From positions 124,001 to 188,000 of the forward strand of contig NZ_CAJHCQ010000003.1 of the NCBI RefSeq assembly GCF_904848665.1: a DNA stretch of 64,000 nt. Reading direction: 5' to 3'. Position numbers and translations under genes: made by a program. The notes beneath the pieces are model-generated. The model was not told where the DNA came from and did no database searches. It saw only the letters and a list, made by a program, of their open reading frames with translations. Positions 26,023 to 35,440 of this stretch are shown here, piece by piece (the stretch's first letter is position 1; each line of letters begins with the position of its first letter). The DNA is from Paraburkholderia hiiakae (lineage in GTDB: Bacteria; Pseudomonadota; Gammaproteobacteria; Burkholderiales; Burkholderiaceae).

Positions 26023-26974
26023 CGTGCGTGTGGCCGTGTGTGTTGTCGTTATTGTTGCCGTGATCGTGCGTGTGGCCGTGGCCGCCGTGGTCATGGCCAT
26101 GGTCGTGCTCATGCTCGTGGTCGTGCTTTTCGACTTCCACGTCGCCCGACATCACGAAGATGCGACTCTTCATGCGCATCACTTCGATAGGCGAGCCGTA
26201 GAGGCGCGAGAGCACGGGCGCGGTGATGACTTCATCCACGCTGCCGAGCGCGGCTACGCCGTTGCCGAGATAGAGCACGCGATCGAGCGCGTTGAGCAGC
26301 GGATTGAGTTCGTGCGCGGAGAACAGCACCGCGATGCCCAGCTCGCGCTGCACGCGGCGCACGAGTTCGACCACGCCGCGCTGATGGTTCGGGTCGAGGC
26401 TGATGAGCGGCTCGTCGAGCAGCAGCAGCTTCGGGTCGCCGAGCAGGCATTGCGCGAGCAGCAGGCGCTGGCGCTCGCCGCCCGAGAGCTCCGAAAGCGG
26501 GCGATCCGCAAGCGCGGTCGCACCCACGAGATCGAGCACGCGTGCAACGTCGGCGCGCGTGGCGGCGTCGGCGCGCGGCAGGCCCCAGCGGTGGCCGTCG
26601 GCGGCCATCGCCACGAAGTCGCGGCCGCGTACGCGCCGGCTCGCGAGCGCTGTGCGCGTCTGCGGCATGTAGCCGATCCTCGCGTTGCCGCGCGCGACCG
26701 GCTCGCCCAGCACGCGAATCGCGCCGTGCGAGGCCGGCACGAGGCCGAGGATGGCGCGCATGAGCGTGGTCTTGCCCGCGCCGTTCGGCCCGAGCACGCC
26801 GATGAATTCGCCCTGGTTCACCGCGAAGTTCGCGGCGCGCAGGATCGTGCGCTCGCCGAGCGAGAGCGTCACGCCCGCTAGCGTGAGCACAGGCGTGGGC
26901 GCGCGGTGCGCGCCGTTGCGCTGTGCGTTGTGTTGTGAAGCGATATCGGTGGGCGAAGGGCCGGCCCCGGTCAT
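26015..26974 (-). CDS. znuC: Zinc ABC transporter ATPase ZnuC with histidine-rich C-terminal tail
   Basis: 319 aa. The ABC ATPase motifs are intact: Walker A GPNGAGKTT, signature LSGGERQRLLLAQ, Walker B KLLLLDEPLISLD and the switch His in FSAHELN. The last 40 or so residues are Asp/His/Gly-rich with 14 histidines (blocks such as HDHEHEHDHGHDHGGHGH), probably binding zinc. Typical ZnuC lacks this, whereas ZnuA usually carries a His-rich loop that the ZnuA here does not show. Gene order is znuA-znuC-znuB on one strand. The tail may act as a cytoplasmic zinc sensor or buffer. Confidence 0.92.
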   Translation of the reverse strand: MTGAGPSPTDIASQHNAQRNGAHRAPTPVLTLAGVTLSLGERTILRAANFAVNQGEFIGVLGPNGAGKTTLMRAILGLVPASHGAIRVLGEPVARGNARIGYMPQTRTALASRRVRGRDFVAMAADGHRWGLPRADAATRADVARVLDLVGATALADRPLSELSGGERQRLLLAQCLLGDPKLLLLDEPLISLDPNHQRGVVELVRRVQRELGIAVLFSAHELNPLLNALDRVLYLGNGVAALGSVDEVITAPVLSRLYGSPIEVMRMKSRIFVMSGDVEVEKHDHEHEHDHGHDHGGHGHTHDHGNNNDNTHGHTHDA

Positions 26975-26998
26975 GACATCTGTCCTTGCTGAATACGG

Positions 26999-27973
26999 TT
27001 AGTGTTGCCCGGGTGTCCCCACTGCGAGCGCCTTGTCGAGCGAGTCGAGCTGCGCGAGCATCCATTGCTGGAAGTTCACGCCGGCCGGCTGCGTCTCGGT
27101 CACGCTCACGGAGGGCACCTTCGACTGCTTCGCCAGCGCCAGCATGCGCCGCGTGAGCGCCTCGGTCGCCTGGCTGTTGTAGATCAGCACACGCACGCGG
27201 CGCTCGCGCAGGTCGCGCTCGAACGCGGCGATGTCCGACGCGCTCGCTTCGGTGTCGTTCATCGTCGCGAGCTGGAAGCGCAGGTTGCGCATATCGAGTC
27301 CGATCGCATCCGACATATAGCCGAACACCGGCTCCGTGGCCGTGACCGGCTGCCCCTGGTAGCGCGCGCGCAGCGCCGCGACCTTGGCGTCGACCGGTTG
27401 CAGCGACGCGAGGAATGTTGCCAGGTTGGCATCGTACACGCTCTTGTGCGCGGGGTCCGCCGCGCCGAGCGCGGCGCTCACGGCGCGCGCCACGGCGGGC
27501 ATGGTCTTCGGGTCGTACCAGAGGTGCGGATTGTCGCCCGCTTTCTTGCCGACAAGGTCCGCCGCGACGATCGTCGTGCGGTTGTTTGCGCTTTTCCCAC
27601 CGCCCGTCGCGCCGAGCAGCTTGGTCATCCACGGGTCGTAATCGGCGCCGTTATAGACGACCACGCGCGCATTCTGGAGCGCGCGGGCAGTCTTCGGGCT
27701 CGCTTCGAAGAGATGCGGGTCCTGGTCGGGGTTGCTCAGGACGCTCGTGACATCCACGTAATTGCCGCCGATCTGCTTGACGACGTCGCCGTAGAAGTTT
27801 TCCGCCGCAACAACGGGAATCGTGGCGCTGGCAGCCATGGCCGCGCTCGCGCCGCCGAACGCCGTGCCCAGCGCGAGAGCGAGCCCGGCCGCGAAGCGCG
27901 CGAGCGCGAAGCCCCGGCGCGTGCCTGCTGTAGCAGGGCGGGGCGTGCAGTTCGCGTGGGTGAACGTGATCAT
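26999..27973 (-). CDS. znuA: Zinc ABC transporter substrate-binding protein ZnuA
   Basis: 324 aa periplasmic cluster A-I metal-binding protein. A long signal sequence ends near SAAMAA. Zinc ligands are visible as His in DQDPHLFEAS and GDNPHLWYDP, with the downstream EPVFGYMSDAIG and an Asn/Asp-containing C-terminal lobe. The His-rich loop often found between the first ligands is absent. It is first in the znuACB operon, with 24 bp to znuC. The upstream region holds a Zur-like palindrome. Confidence 0.9.
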   Translation of the reverse strand: MITFTHANCTPRPATAGTRRGFALARFAAGLALALGTAFGGASAAMAASATIPVVAAENFYGDVVKQIGGNYVDVTSVLSNPDQDPHLFEASPKTARALQNARVVVYNGADYDPWMTKLLGATGGGKSANNRTTIVAADLVGKKAGDNPHLWYDPKTMPAVARAVSAALGAADPAHKSVYDANLATFLASLQPVDAKVAALRARYQGQPVTATEPVFGYMSDAIGLDMRNLRFQLATMNDTEASASDIAAFERDLRERRVRVLIYNSQATEALTRRMLALAKQSKVPSVSVTETQPAGVNFQQWMLAQLDSLDKALAVGTPGQH

Positions 27974-28040
27974 AGTTCTATCCTTGTTGATAAGGGAGCC
28001 TGAAAGCGAATGCGGGAGCGTCGGTCTCGCGAAGGCGAGA

Positions 28041-28055
28041 TGATATAACGTATCA
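28041..28055. promoter_or_regulatory. Candidate Zur operator upstream of znuACB
   Basis: TGATATAACGTATCA has inverted arms TGATA and TATCA. Against the Zur consensus TGTTATA-N-TATAACA, 10 of 14 defined positions agree. It lies about 70 bp upstream of the znuA start in the only AT-rich part of the znuA leader. Zinc-loaded Zur bound here would repress the importer. The match is imperfect. Confidence 0.5.
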
Positions 28056-28169
28056 CTTCGATTGGCGAGTCAGCTCGCCATCCGGTCAGGGGGCCGGGTC
28101 TGTAGGCCGCAACCCGCCGAGGCTTGCGCGTCGCACCATCGAAATCTCGTTCAATCGCGTTTGTTCGCC

Positions 28170-28207
28170 TTGACAGTCTCCAACTCGTATCCGATCATTC
28201 GATCAAC
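28170..28207 (+). promoter_or_regulatory. Promoter of the polyol dehydrogenase-ABC operon with overlapping operator motif
   Basis: -35 TTGACA (28170-28175), a 17-bp spacer and GATCAT (28193-28198) in the -10 position. The -10 is the start of the motif GATCATTCGATCAAC (28193-28207). The same promoter layout and nearly the same motif occur on the opposite strand upstream of dalD at 38520-38559. A regulator bound there would cover the -10. The SorC protein encoded at 34439 is the natural candidate. Confidence 0.7.
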
Positions 28208-28279
28208 GACAGAGCAAATGCTCACATGTCGGGCGATCGCTCAGGCGCGCCCCGCACGAATGAAAATTGGAGACAACCT

Positions 28280-29083
28280 GTGGCACACACCGCGACCCCA
28301 GCGGCAGGACGTTTGCAGGACAAGGTAGCCGTGCTGACTGGCGCGGCGAGCGGCATTGGCGAGGCGGTCGCACAGCGGTATCTGGACGAAGGCGCGCGCT
28401 GCGTGCTCGTCGACGTGAAGCCCGCCGAGTCCGTCGCTCCAACGCTCGCTGCAGCGTACCCCGAGCGCGTGCTTGCGATCTCCGCTGACGTTACCCGCCG
28501 CGAGGACATCGAGCGCATCGTGCTCAGCGCTCTCGAGCGCTTTGGCCGCATCGACATCCTCTTCAATAACGCGGCGCTCTTCGACATGCGCCCGCTCCTC
28601 GACGAATCCTGGGACGTGTATGACCGCCTCTTCGCGGTGAACGTGAAGGGCATGTACTTCCTCATGCAGGCCGTGGCGCGTCGCATGGTCGAGCAGGGCC
28701 AGGGCGGCAAGATCATCAATATGTCCTCGCAGGCGGGCCGTCGCGGCGAGGCACTCGTTTCGCACTACTGCGCAACCAAGGCCGCTGTGCTGAGCTACAC
28801 GCAGTCGGCGGCGCTCGCGCTGGCGCCACATCGCATCAACGTGAACGGCATCGCACCGGGCGTGGTCGACACGCCGATGTGGGAGCAGGTCGACGCGCTC
28901 TTCGCACGCTACGAGCATCGCCCGCTCGGCGAGAAGAAGCGCCTCGTGGGCGAGGCCGTGCCGCTCGGGCGCATGGGCCTCCCCGCGGATCTCACGGGCG
29001 CAGCGCTTTTTCTCGCTTCTGCCGATGCCGACTACATCACCGCGCAGACGCTCAACGTCGACGGCGGCAACTGGATGAGCTGA
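28280..29083 (+). CDS. SDR-family polyol (sorbitol-type) dehydrogenase
   Basis: 267 aa classical short-chain dehydrogenase. NAD-binding TGAASGIG (residues 20-27), NNA (96-98), and the catalytic Ser149/150, Tyr163 and Lys167 (SHYCATK) are present. It resembles SmoS-type sorbitol dehydrogenases that oxidise D-glucitol to D-fructose. The start is GTG at 28280: GGAG lies seven bases upstream and the product then begins MAHTATPAAG; ATG codons further upstream have no ribosome site. It is the first gene of the operon, 73 bp ahead of the binding-protein gene. Confidence 0.87.
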   Translation: MAHTATPAAGRLQDKVAVLTGAASGIGEAVAQRYLDEGARCVLVDVKPAESVAPTLAAAYPERVLAISADVTRREDIERIVLSALERFGRIDILFNNAALFDMRPLLDESWDVYDRLFAVNVKGMYFLMQAVARRMVEQGQGGKIINMSSQAGRRGEALVSHYCATKAAVLSYTQSAALALAPHRINVNGIAPGVVDTPMWEQVDALFARYEHRPLGEKKRLVGEAVPLGRMGLPADLTGAALFLASADADYITAQTLNVDGGNWMS

Positions 29084-29156
29084 CCTTTCCCGTAACCCTT
29101 GCACAACGCATCACGACAGCAGCAAGACATAACGCAACGAACAAGGAGACAACGTC

Positions 29157-30491
29157 ATGAAGCCAGCAATGAAGACCGTCGCAAAGTGCATAAGTCGAGC
29201 GGTGAGTGCGGGTGCACTCGTCGCCGCGGCCAGCGCCGCTCACGCGCAGACCGTCACGATCGCGATGTTGAACAACCCGGACATGATCGAGCTGAAGAAG
29301 CTCTCGCCGGCGTTCGAAAAGGCCAATCCGGGCGTCAAGCTGAACTGGGTGATTCTCGAAGAAAACGTGCTGCGCCAGCGCGCGACCACCGACATCACGA
29401 CCAACAGCGGCCAGTTCGACGTGATGATGATCGGCACCTACGAGGCGCCGCAATGGGGCAAGCGCGGCTGGATCGTGCCGATGACGAACCTGCCCGCGAG
29501 CTACGATCTCGACGACGTGGTGAAGACCGCGCGCGATGGCCTCTCGTACAACGGCACGCTTTACGCGCTGCCGTTCTACGTCGAAAGCTCGATGACGTAT
29601 TACCGCAAGGACCTGTTCGACAAGAAGGGCCTCAAGATGCCGGAGCAGCCGACCTATGACCAGATCCGCGACTTCGCCGACAAGCTCACCGACAAGTCAG
29701 CCGGCACGTATGGCATCTGCCTGCGCGGCAAGGCGGGCTGGGGCGAGAACATGGCGTACGTGACGACGGTCGCGAACACCTTCGGTGGCCGCTGGTTCGA
29801 CGAAAAGTGGCAGGCGCAGCTCACCTCGCCCGAGTGGAAGAAGGCGGTGAACTTCTACGTGGACATGCTGAAGAAGGACGGTCCTCCGGGAGCGAGCTCG
29901 AACGGTTTCAACGAGAACCTCACGCTAATGTCCTCGGGCAAGTGCGCGATGTGGATCGACGCCACGGTGGCCGCGGGCATTCTCTACAACAAGCAGCAGT
30001 CGCAGGTCGCCGACAAGATCGGCTTCGCGGCCGCGCCGACCGAAGTCACGCCCAATGGCGCGCACTGGCTGTGGTCGTGGGCGCTTGCGGTGCCGAAGTC
30101 GTCGAAGTCGCAGGACGCCGCGAAGAAGTTCATCGAATGGGCCACGTCGAAAGAGTATGTCCAGATGGTCGCGCAGGACGAGGGCTGGGCTTCGGTGCCG
30201 TCGGGTACGCGGATTTCGACGTATCAGAATCCCGAGTACAAGAAGGCCGCGCCGTTTTCGGACTTCGTGCTGAAGGCGATCCAGACCGCCGATCCGACCC
30301 ATCCGACCGCAAAGCCGGTGCCGTACACGGGTATCCAGTTCGTCGGGATTCCTGAGTTCCAGTCGTTCGGTACGGTCGTGGGGCAGAGCGTTGCGGGCGC
30401 GGTAGCCGGGCAGATGAGCGTCGATCAGGCGCTCACTGCGGGTAACGCCGCTGCCAACCGCGCCGTGGCGCAAGCCGGGTATCAGAAGTAA
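29157..30491 (+). CDS. Polyol/sugar ABC transporter substrate-binding protein (SmoE/MtlE-like)
   Basis: 444 aa, family 1 extracellular solute-binding protein. The signal peptide ends near ASAAHAQ. It contains NNPDMIELKKLSPAFEKANPGVKL at the start of the mature domain, then GTYEAPQWGKRGWI, and GGRWFDEKWQAQLTSPEW, all typical of sorbitol/mannitol-binding proteins of the SmoE/MtlE type. AAGGAG lies eight bases before ATG 29157. It delivers polyol from the periplasm to the two permeases encoded next. A 155-bp spacer with a strong stem-loop separates it from them. Confidence 0.9.
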   Translation: MKPAMKTVAKCISRAVSAGALVAAASAAHAQTVTIAMLNNPDMIELKKLSPAFEKANPGVKLNWVILEENVLRQRATTDITTNSGQFDVMMIGTYEAPQWGKRGWIVPMTNLPASYDLDDVVKTARDGLSYNGTLYALPFYVESSMTYYRKDLFDKKGLKMPEQPTYDQIRDFADKLTDKSAGTYGICLRGKAGWGENMAYVTTVANTFGGRWFDEKWQAQLTSPEWKKAVNFYVDMLKKDGPPGASSNGFNENLTLMSSGKCAMWIDATVAAGILYNKQQSQVADKIGFAAAPTEVTPNGAHWLWSWALAVPKSSKSQDAAKKFIEWATSKEYVQMVAQDEGWASVPSGTRISTYQNPEYKKAAPFSDFVLKAIQTADPTHPTAKPVPYTGIQFVGIPEFQSFGTVVGQSVAGAVAGQMSVDQALTAGNAAANRAVAQAGYQK

Positions 30492-30555
30492 CTGCGAGAA
30501 GTAGCTGCGAGAAGAAAGGCTGCGATGTGCGAGCAGCCAGCGTAGTAGCGCGAGC

Positions 30556-30582
30556 GCGCGCCGTGCCACCGGCGCGGCGCGC
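30556..30582 (+). other. GC-rich stem-loop between binding-protein and permease genes
   Basis: The arms GCGCGCCG and CGGCGCGC form an 8-bp perfect stem that can extend, with an 11-base interior. It has no T tract. Such intra-operon hairpins usually stabilise the upstream binding-protein message so that it outnumbers the permease message. The spacer also contains a direct repeat of CTGCGAGAAG at about 30490-30515. Confidence 0.6.
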
Positions 30583-30646
30583 ACCCTCGCGAAGCCGATG
30601 CCGCGCCTGCGCCTGAGCAGGCGCGCAACCGAGAAGGGTGGTCCTC

Positions 30647-31591
30647 ATGCGTCATCTCCATCTCCCCATGCCTATATTCAATCGAGCGCGCACGCCACAG
30701 AAACCGCAGCAGGTCGACTCGCGACGGACGGCGTCGCGCTGGCTCGTGTCGCCATCCGTCGCGGTGCTGCTCCTGTGGATGACAATTCCGCTCGCGATGA
30801 CGATCTGGTATTCGTTCACGCGATACAACCTGCTGAACCCCGACCTCAAGGGTTTCGCGGGCTTCGACAACTACAGGTTCCTCGCTACCGACCCCTCGTT
30901 CGTGCCGTCGATCGTGCACACCATCGAGCTGATCGTGGCGGTGCTCGTGATCACCGTGGTCGGCGGCGTGCTGATGGCGGTGCTGTTCGATCGCAAGTTC
31001 ATCGGCCAGGGCGTGGCGCGTCTCTTTGCCATCGCGCCGTTCTTCGTGATGCCCACGGTCAGCGCGCTGATCTGGAAGAACATGATCCTGCATCCGGTGT
31101 ACGGTCTCGTGGCGATTGCGATGCGCGCCGTGGGCATGACGCCGATCGACTGGTTCGCCGTCTATCCGCTCACCGCAGTCATCATGATCGTGGCCTGGCA
31201 GTGGCTGCCGTTCGCGTTCCTCATCCTCTTCACGGCGATCCAGTCGCTCGACCAGGAGCAGAAGGAAGCCGCGAAGATCGACGGCGCGGGCCCCATCTCC
31301 TTGTTCTTCTACATCACGCTGCCGCACCTGCGACGCGCGATTGCCGTTGTTGTGATGATGGAAACCATCTTCCTGCTCTCCATCTTCGCCGAGATCTACA
31401 CGACCACGGGCGGCGGTCCCGGCAACGCGACCACCAACCTCACTTACCTGATCTACTCGATGGGCCTGCAGCAGTTCGACGTGGGCATCGCTTCGGCTGG
31501 CGGCATTCTCGCCGTCGTGCTCGCGAACATCGTGTCGTTCTTCCTCGTGCGGATGCTCGCGCGCAACCTCAAAGGGGAGTACGAAAAATGA
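30647..31591 (+). CDS. Polyol ABC transporter permease 1 (SmoF/MtlF-like)
   Basis: 314 aa, MalF-type inner-membrane permease with six predicted membrane helices after a cytoplasmic N-terminus. The EAA loop coupling to the ATPase is visible as EQKEAAKIDGAGPISLFFYI. The start is ATG at 30647 (MRHLHLPMP), with GAGAAGGG upstream; a GTG three codons earlier is possible. It pairs with the next gene, which overlaps it by four bases. Confidence 0.9.
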   Translation: MRHLHLPMPIFNRARTPQKPQQVDSRRTASRWLVSPSVAVLLLWMTIPLAMTIWYSFTRYNLLNPDLKGFAGFDNYRFLATDPSFVPSIVHTIELIVAVLVITVVGGVLMAVLFDRKFIGQGVARLFAIAPFFVMPTVSALIWKNMILHPVYGLVAIAMRAVGMTPIDWFAVYPLTAVIMIVAWQWLPFAFLILFTAIQSLDQEQKEAAKIDGAGPISLFFYITLPHLRRAIAVVVMMETIFLLSIFAEIYTTTGGGPGNATTNLTYLIYSMGLQQFDVGIASAGGILAVVLANIVSFFLVRMLARNLKGEYEK

Positions 31592-32457
31592 GCCAGATTA
31601 CTGCTACGCCCGCGCAATCGCCCCACGCGGTCAACCGTTCGTCACCGCTGCAGTTCATCGGGCGGGTTGTGCCGGGGCTGCTCGCATGGCTGATCGCGAT
31701 CGCGCTGTTCTTCCCGATCTTCTGGATGACCATCACGGCATTCAAGACCGAGCAGCAGGCCTATGTGCCGACGATCTTCTTCATCCCGACGCTCGACAGC
31801 TTCCGCGAGGTATTCGCGCGCAGCAACTACTTCGCGTTCGCCTGGAATTCGGTGTTGATTTCGGCGGGCGTGACGATCGTCTGCCTGATTCTCGCCGTGC
31901 CCGCTGCCTACTCGATGGCCTTCTTCCCGACCCAGCGCACGCAGAAAGTCCTGCTGTGGATGCTCTCCACGAAGATGATGCCGTCGGTGGGTGTGCTCGT
32001 GCCGATCTATCTGCTGTGGAAGAACTCGGGACTGCTCGACACCGTGACCGGGCTCGTGATCGTCTATACGCTCATCAACCTGCCTATCGCGGTGTGGATG
32101 GCGTACACGTACTTCAACGAGATTCCACGCGACATTCTCGAAGCGGGGCGCATGGACGGCGCGGCCACCTGGCAGGAGATCGTCTATCTGCTCATGCCGA
32201 TGGCGGTGCCGGGTCTCGCTTCCACCGCACTGCTCCTGATCATTCTTTCGTGGAACGAAGCGTTCTGGAGCATCAACCTCTCCAGCTCGAACGCCGCGCC
32301 GCTTACCGTGTTCATCGCCTCGTATTCGAGTCCTGAGGGCCTGTTCTGGGCGAAGCTTTCCGCGGCGTCGCTGCTGGCGGTCGCGCCGGTGCTGATCGTC
32401 GGCTGGCTTTCGCAGAAGCAACTGGTACGTGGCCTTACGTTCGGTGCAGTCAAGTAA
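31588..32457 (+). CDS. Polyol ABC transporter permease 2 (SmoG/MtlG-like)
   Basis: 289 aa, MalG-type permease with six membrane helices. The EAA loop reads ILEAGRMDGAATWQEIVYLL. It starts MSQITATPAQ at an ATG that overlaps the stop of the previous gene (ATGA), so the two halves of the channel are translationally coupled. The open frame runs far upstream but only as a shadow of the first permease gene. Confidence 0.92.
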   Translation: MSQITATPAQSPHAVNRSSPLQFIGRVVPGLLAWLIAIALFFPIFWMTITAFKTEQQAYVPTIFFIPTLDSFREVFARSNYFAFAWNSVLISAGVTIVCLILAVPAAYSMAFFPTQRTQKVLLWMLSTKMMPSVGVLVPIYLLWKNSGLLDTVTGLVIVYTLINLPIAVWMAYTYFNEIPRDILEAGRMDGAATWQEIVYLLMPMAVPGLASTALLLIILSWNEAFWSINLSSSNAAPLTVFIASYSSPEGLFWAKLSAASLLAVAPVLIVGWLSQKQLVRGLTFGAVK

Positions 32458-33156
32458 ATGGACAACGCGATGCCCATTCAAGCCCTGATCTGCGACTGCG
32501 ACGGCGTGCTGATCGACAGCGAAGCCGTGGCCGCCCGCGTGCTGGTGCGCGAACTCGAAGCGCGCTGGCCCGGTGTGGACGCGGCGCCGGTCGTGATGCC
32601 GCTGCTTGGCCAGCGCATCGAGCGCGTGCTGGGCGGCGCGGGCGAGGCACTCGGGCGCAGCCTGAGCGCAGCAGACGTCGATGCGATCCGCGTGGTCGCA
32701 GAAGCGGAGGCACGTGAGGCGCCGCTTTTCCCAGGCGTCGTCGCCGCGCTGGAAGCCGTGACGCTCACCAAGGCCTGCGCGAGCAACAGCTACACGGCGG
32801 TGGTGCGCGAAGTGCTGGCGCGCAACGGGCTCGAGCGCTTCTTTGGCGAGCGCGTGTACTGCGCGGATCTCGTCGCCAAACCGAAGCCCGCGCCCGATGT
32901 CTACCTCGCGGCGGCGCAGGGCATGGACGTCCCGCCCGTCGCCTGCCTCGTGGTCGAGGACAGCGTGACGGGTGTGAGCGCGGCGCGCGCGGCCGGCATG
33001 ACAGTGCTCGGCTTCGTGGGTGGCACGCACGTGGGCGGCGACGCGCACGCGCACGAGTTGCGCGAAGCGGGTGCAATCGAAATCTTCGACGACATGACGA
33101 CGCTGCCTGCACGGGTGGCGCAGTGGATGAACAAGGCGCAAACGCGTTCGAACTGA
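32458..33156 (+). CDS. HAD-superfamily sugar phosphatase / phosphoglucomutase-like protein
   Basis: 232 aa. HAD motif I is ICDCDGVLIDSE with the nucleophile and acid/base Asp pair, motif II lies in CASNSYTAV, motif III Lys in LVAKPKPAPD and motif IV in LVVEDSVTG. Subclass I cap. In polyol operons such proteins dephosphorylate sugar phosphates that would otherwise build up, but the substrate is not shown. Start is ATG directly after the permease stop, or ATG at 32470 (MPIQALIC); neither has a clear ribosome site, suggesting coupling. Confidence 0.85.
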   Translation: MDNAMPIQALICDCDGVLIDSEAVAARVLVRELEARWPGVDAAPVVMPLLGQRIERVLGGAGEALGRSLSAADVDAIRVVAEAEAREAPLFPGVVAALEAVTLTKACASNSYTAVVREVLARNGLERFFGERVYCADLVAKPKPAPDVYLAAAQGMDVPPVACLVVEDSVTGVSAARAAGMTVLGFVGGTHVGGDAHAHELREAGAIEIFDDMTTLPARVAQWMNKAQTRSN

Positions 33157-33208
33157 ACCGGCTTAATAGGCAGATTCAGGCAGATTTAGGCAGAAACGGA
33201 GACATATC

Positions 33209-34318
<1,110 letters not shown>

Positions 34319-34397
34319 TTTCACTGGCTTGCTGGACGCACTGCCTCGAAGCGGGAGGCGGTGTTCGTATGGCGAGGTACCTGAGGTTGCCTTTGTT

Positions 34398-34424
34398 AGC
34401 CCGCTTCGAGCGGGCTTTTTTTTC
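34398..34424 (+). terminator. Terminator at the end of the polyol ABC operon
   Basis: A perfect 8-bp stem, AGCCCGCT and AGCGGGCT, with a TCG loop is followed by eight Ts. It separates the rightward ABC operon from the converging dalD-xylB-sorC operon. No T tract is present on the minus strand. Confidence 0.9.
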
Positions 34425-34438
34425 GCCCTGCGCAGGTT

Positions 34439-35386
34439 TTAGCGTTCGATCGCTGCGCGCGCGCACAGCTCGTCGGTGACGAGCCCGGAGAGCCAGCCGC
34501 CGTTGAGCGCCGCGATCACGGCTTCGCGCTTGCGCGCGCCGCCTGCGAAGCCGATGGTCGGGCGGCGCGGCGGCGAATCGAGGTACACGCTCGTCACTCG
34601 GCGGCCCGTGGGTGAATCGACGCGCTTGCCAGCCGCGTCGATCGGCAGGCCGAGCATTTCGGCCACGGCGCCCTGGCCCATCAGTTCGCGCACTTCGTCG
34701 GAGGTGATGAAGCCGTCCTCATGCAGCGGGCAATGTTCGCCGATGTTGCCGATACCCACGAACGCAACGTCGGCCTCGCCCGAAAGCGATTCGACGATGC
34801 GATAGAGCCGGTGATTGCACCATTGCGCGCGCTCGGCCTCGTTATCCGCGATGAGCGGCGCGGGCAGCAGGAAGTGCTTGCCGCCGGTTTTCTCGGAGAT
34901 ATGGAGCGCGACGTCGTAACGGTTCGACGAGCCGTCCTGGGCGATCGCGCCCACCATTGATACCAGCCGATGCTGCGGCCGCTCCAGTTGCGCGATCTGA
35001 TCGACGGCCGCCTTGAGCGTACGTCCGCTGCTCACGGCCACCACCATCGGCCGCTCTTCGGTCAGGTAGCGCTCCATCACTTGCGCGCCCGCGACCGCGA
35101 GCTTGCGGTCGATTTCCTCGGGCGTGTCGTTGTCCACGGGCACCACTTCGCAGACCGAAAGGCCGTAGCGCTTCGAAAGCGCATCGGCGAGCGCGAGACA
35201 ATCGGCGAGACGGTGATCGACGCGCACGCGAATGAGGTTCTTTTCGACCGCGAACGCGACGAGGCGCTGCGCGACTGGGCGCGACACCTGCAGCTTCTCG
35301 GCGATTTCGTTCTGGGTGTTGCCGGCCACGTAGTAGAGCCAGGCGGCGCGGGTCGCGAGATCGAGTTTTTCGGTGGACTTGGGCAC
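34439..35386 (-). CDS. SorC/DeoR-type sugar-responsive transcriptional regulator
   Basis: 315 aa. The N-terminal helix-turn-helix reads GNTQNEIAEKLQVSRPVAQRLV. The C-terminal SorC sugar-binding domain contains VAVSSGRTLKAAV, AFVGIGNIGEHCP and PTIGFAGGARKREAVIAAL, which bind a phosphorylated sugar effector in known family members. Start is GTG at 35386 (MPKSTEKLD). It ends the leftward operon and probably regulates both operons through the motif shared by their promoters. Confidence 0.9.
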   Translation of the reverse strand: MPKSTEKLDLATRAAWLYYVAGNTQNEIAEKLQVSRPVAQRLVAFAVEKNLIRVRVDHRLADCLALADALSKRYGLSVCEVVPVDNDTPEEIDRKLAVAGAQVMERYLTEERPMVVAVSSGRTLKAAVDQIAQLERPQHRLVSMVGAIAQDGSSNRYDVALHISEKTGGKHFLLPAPLIADNEAERAQWCNHRLYRIVESLSGEADVAFVGIGNIGEHCPLHEDGFITSDEVRELMGQGAVAEMLGLPIDAAGKRVDSPTGRRVTSVYLDSPPRRPTIGFAGGARKREAVIAALNGGWLSGLVTDELCARAAIER

Positions 35387-35440
35387 GGTGGTGGTCGGAG
35401 CGGGATCGGGGCCGAAGTGTACTGCACGATATTGCTGGAC

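Noticed and set aside
26023..26112. Upstream extension of znuB beginning MSTTMAM
   Set aside because: These codons are the out-of-frame reading of the His-rich znuC tail, giving a Thr/Ala repeat unlike any permease N-terminus.
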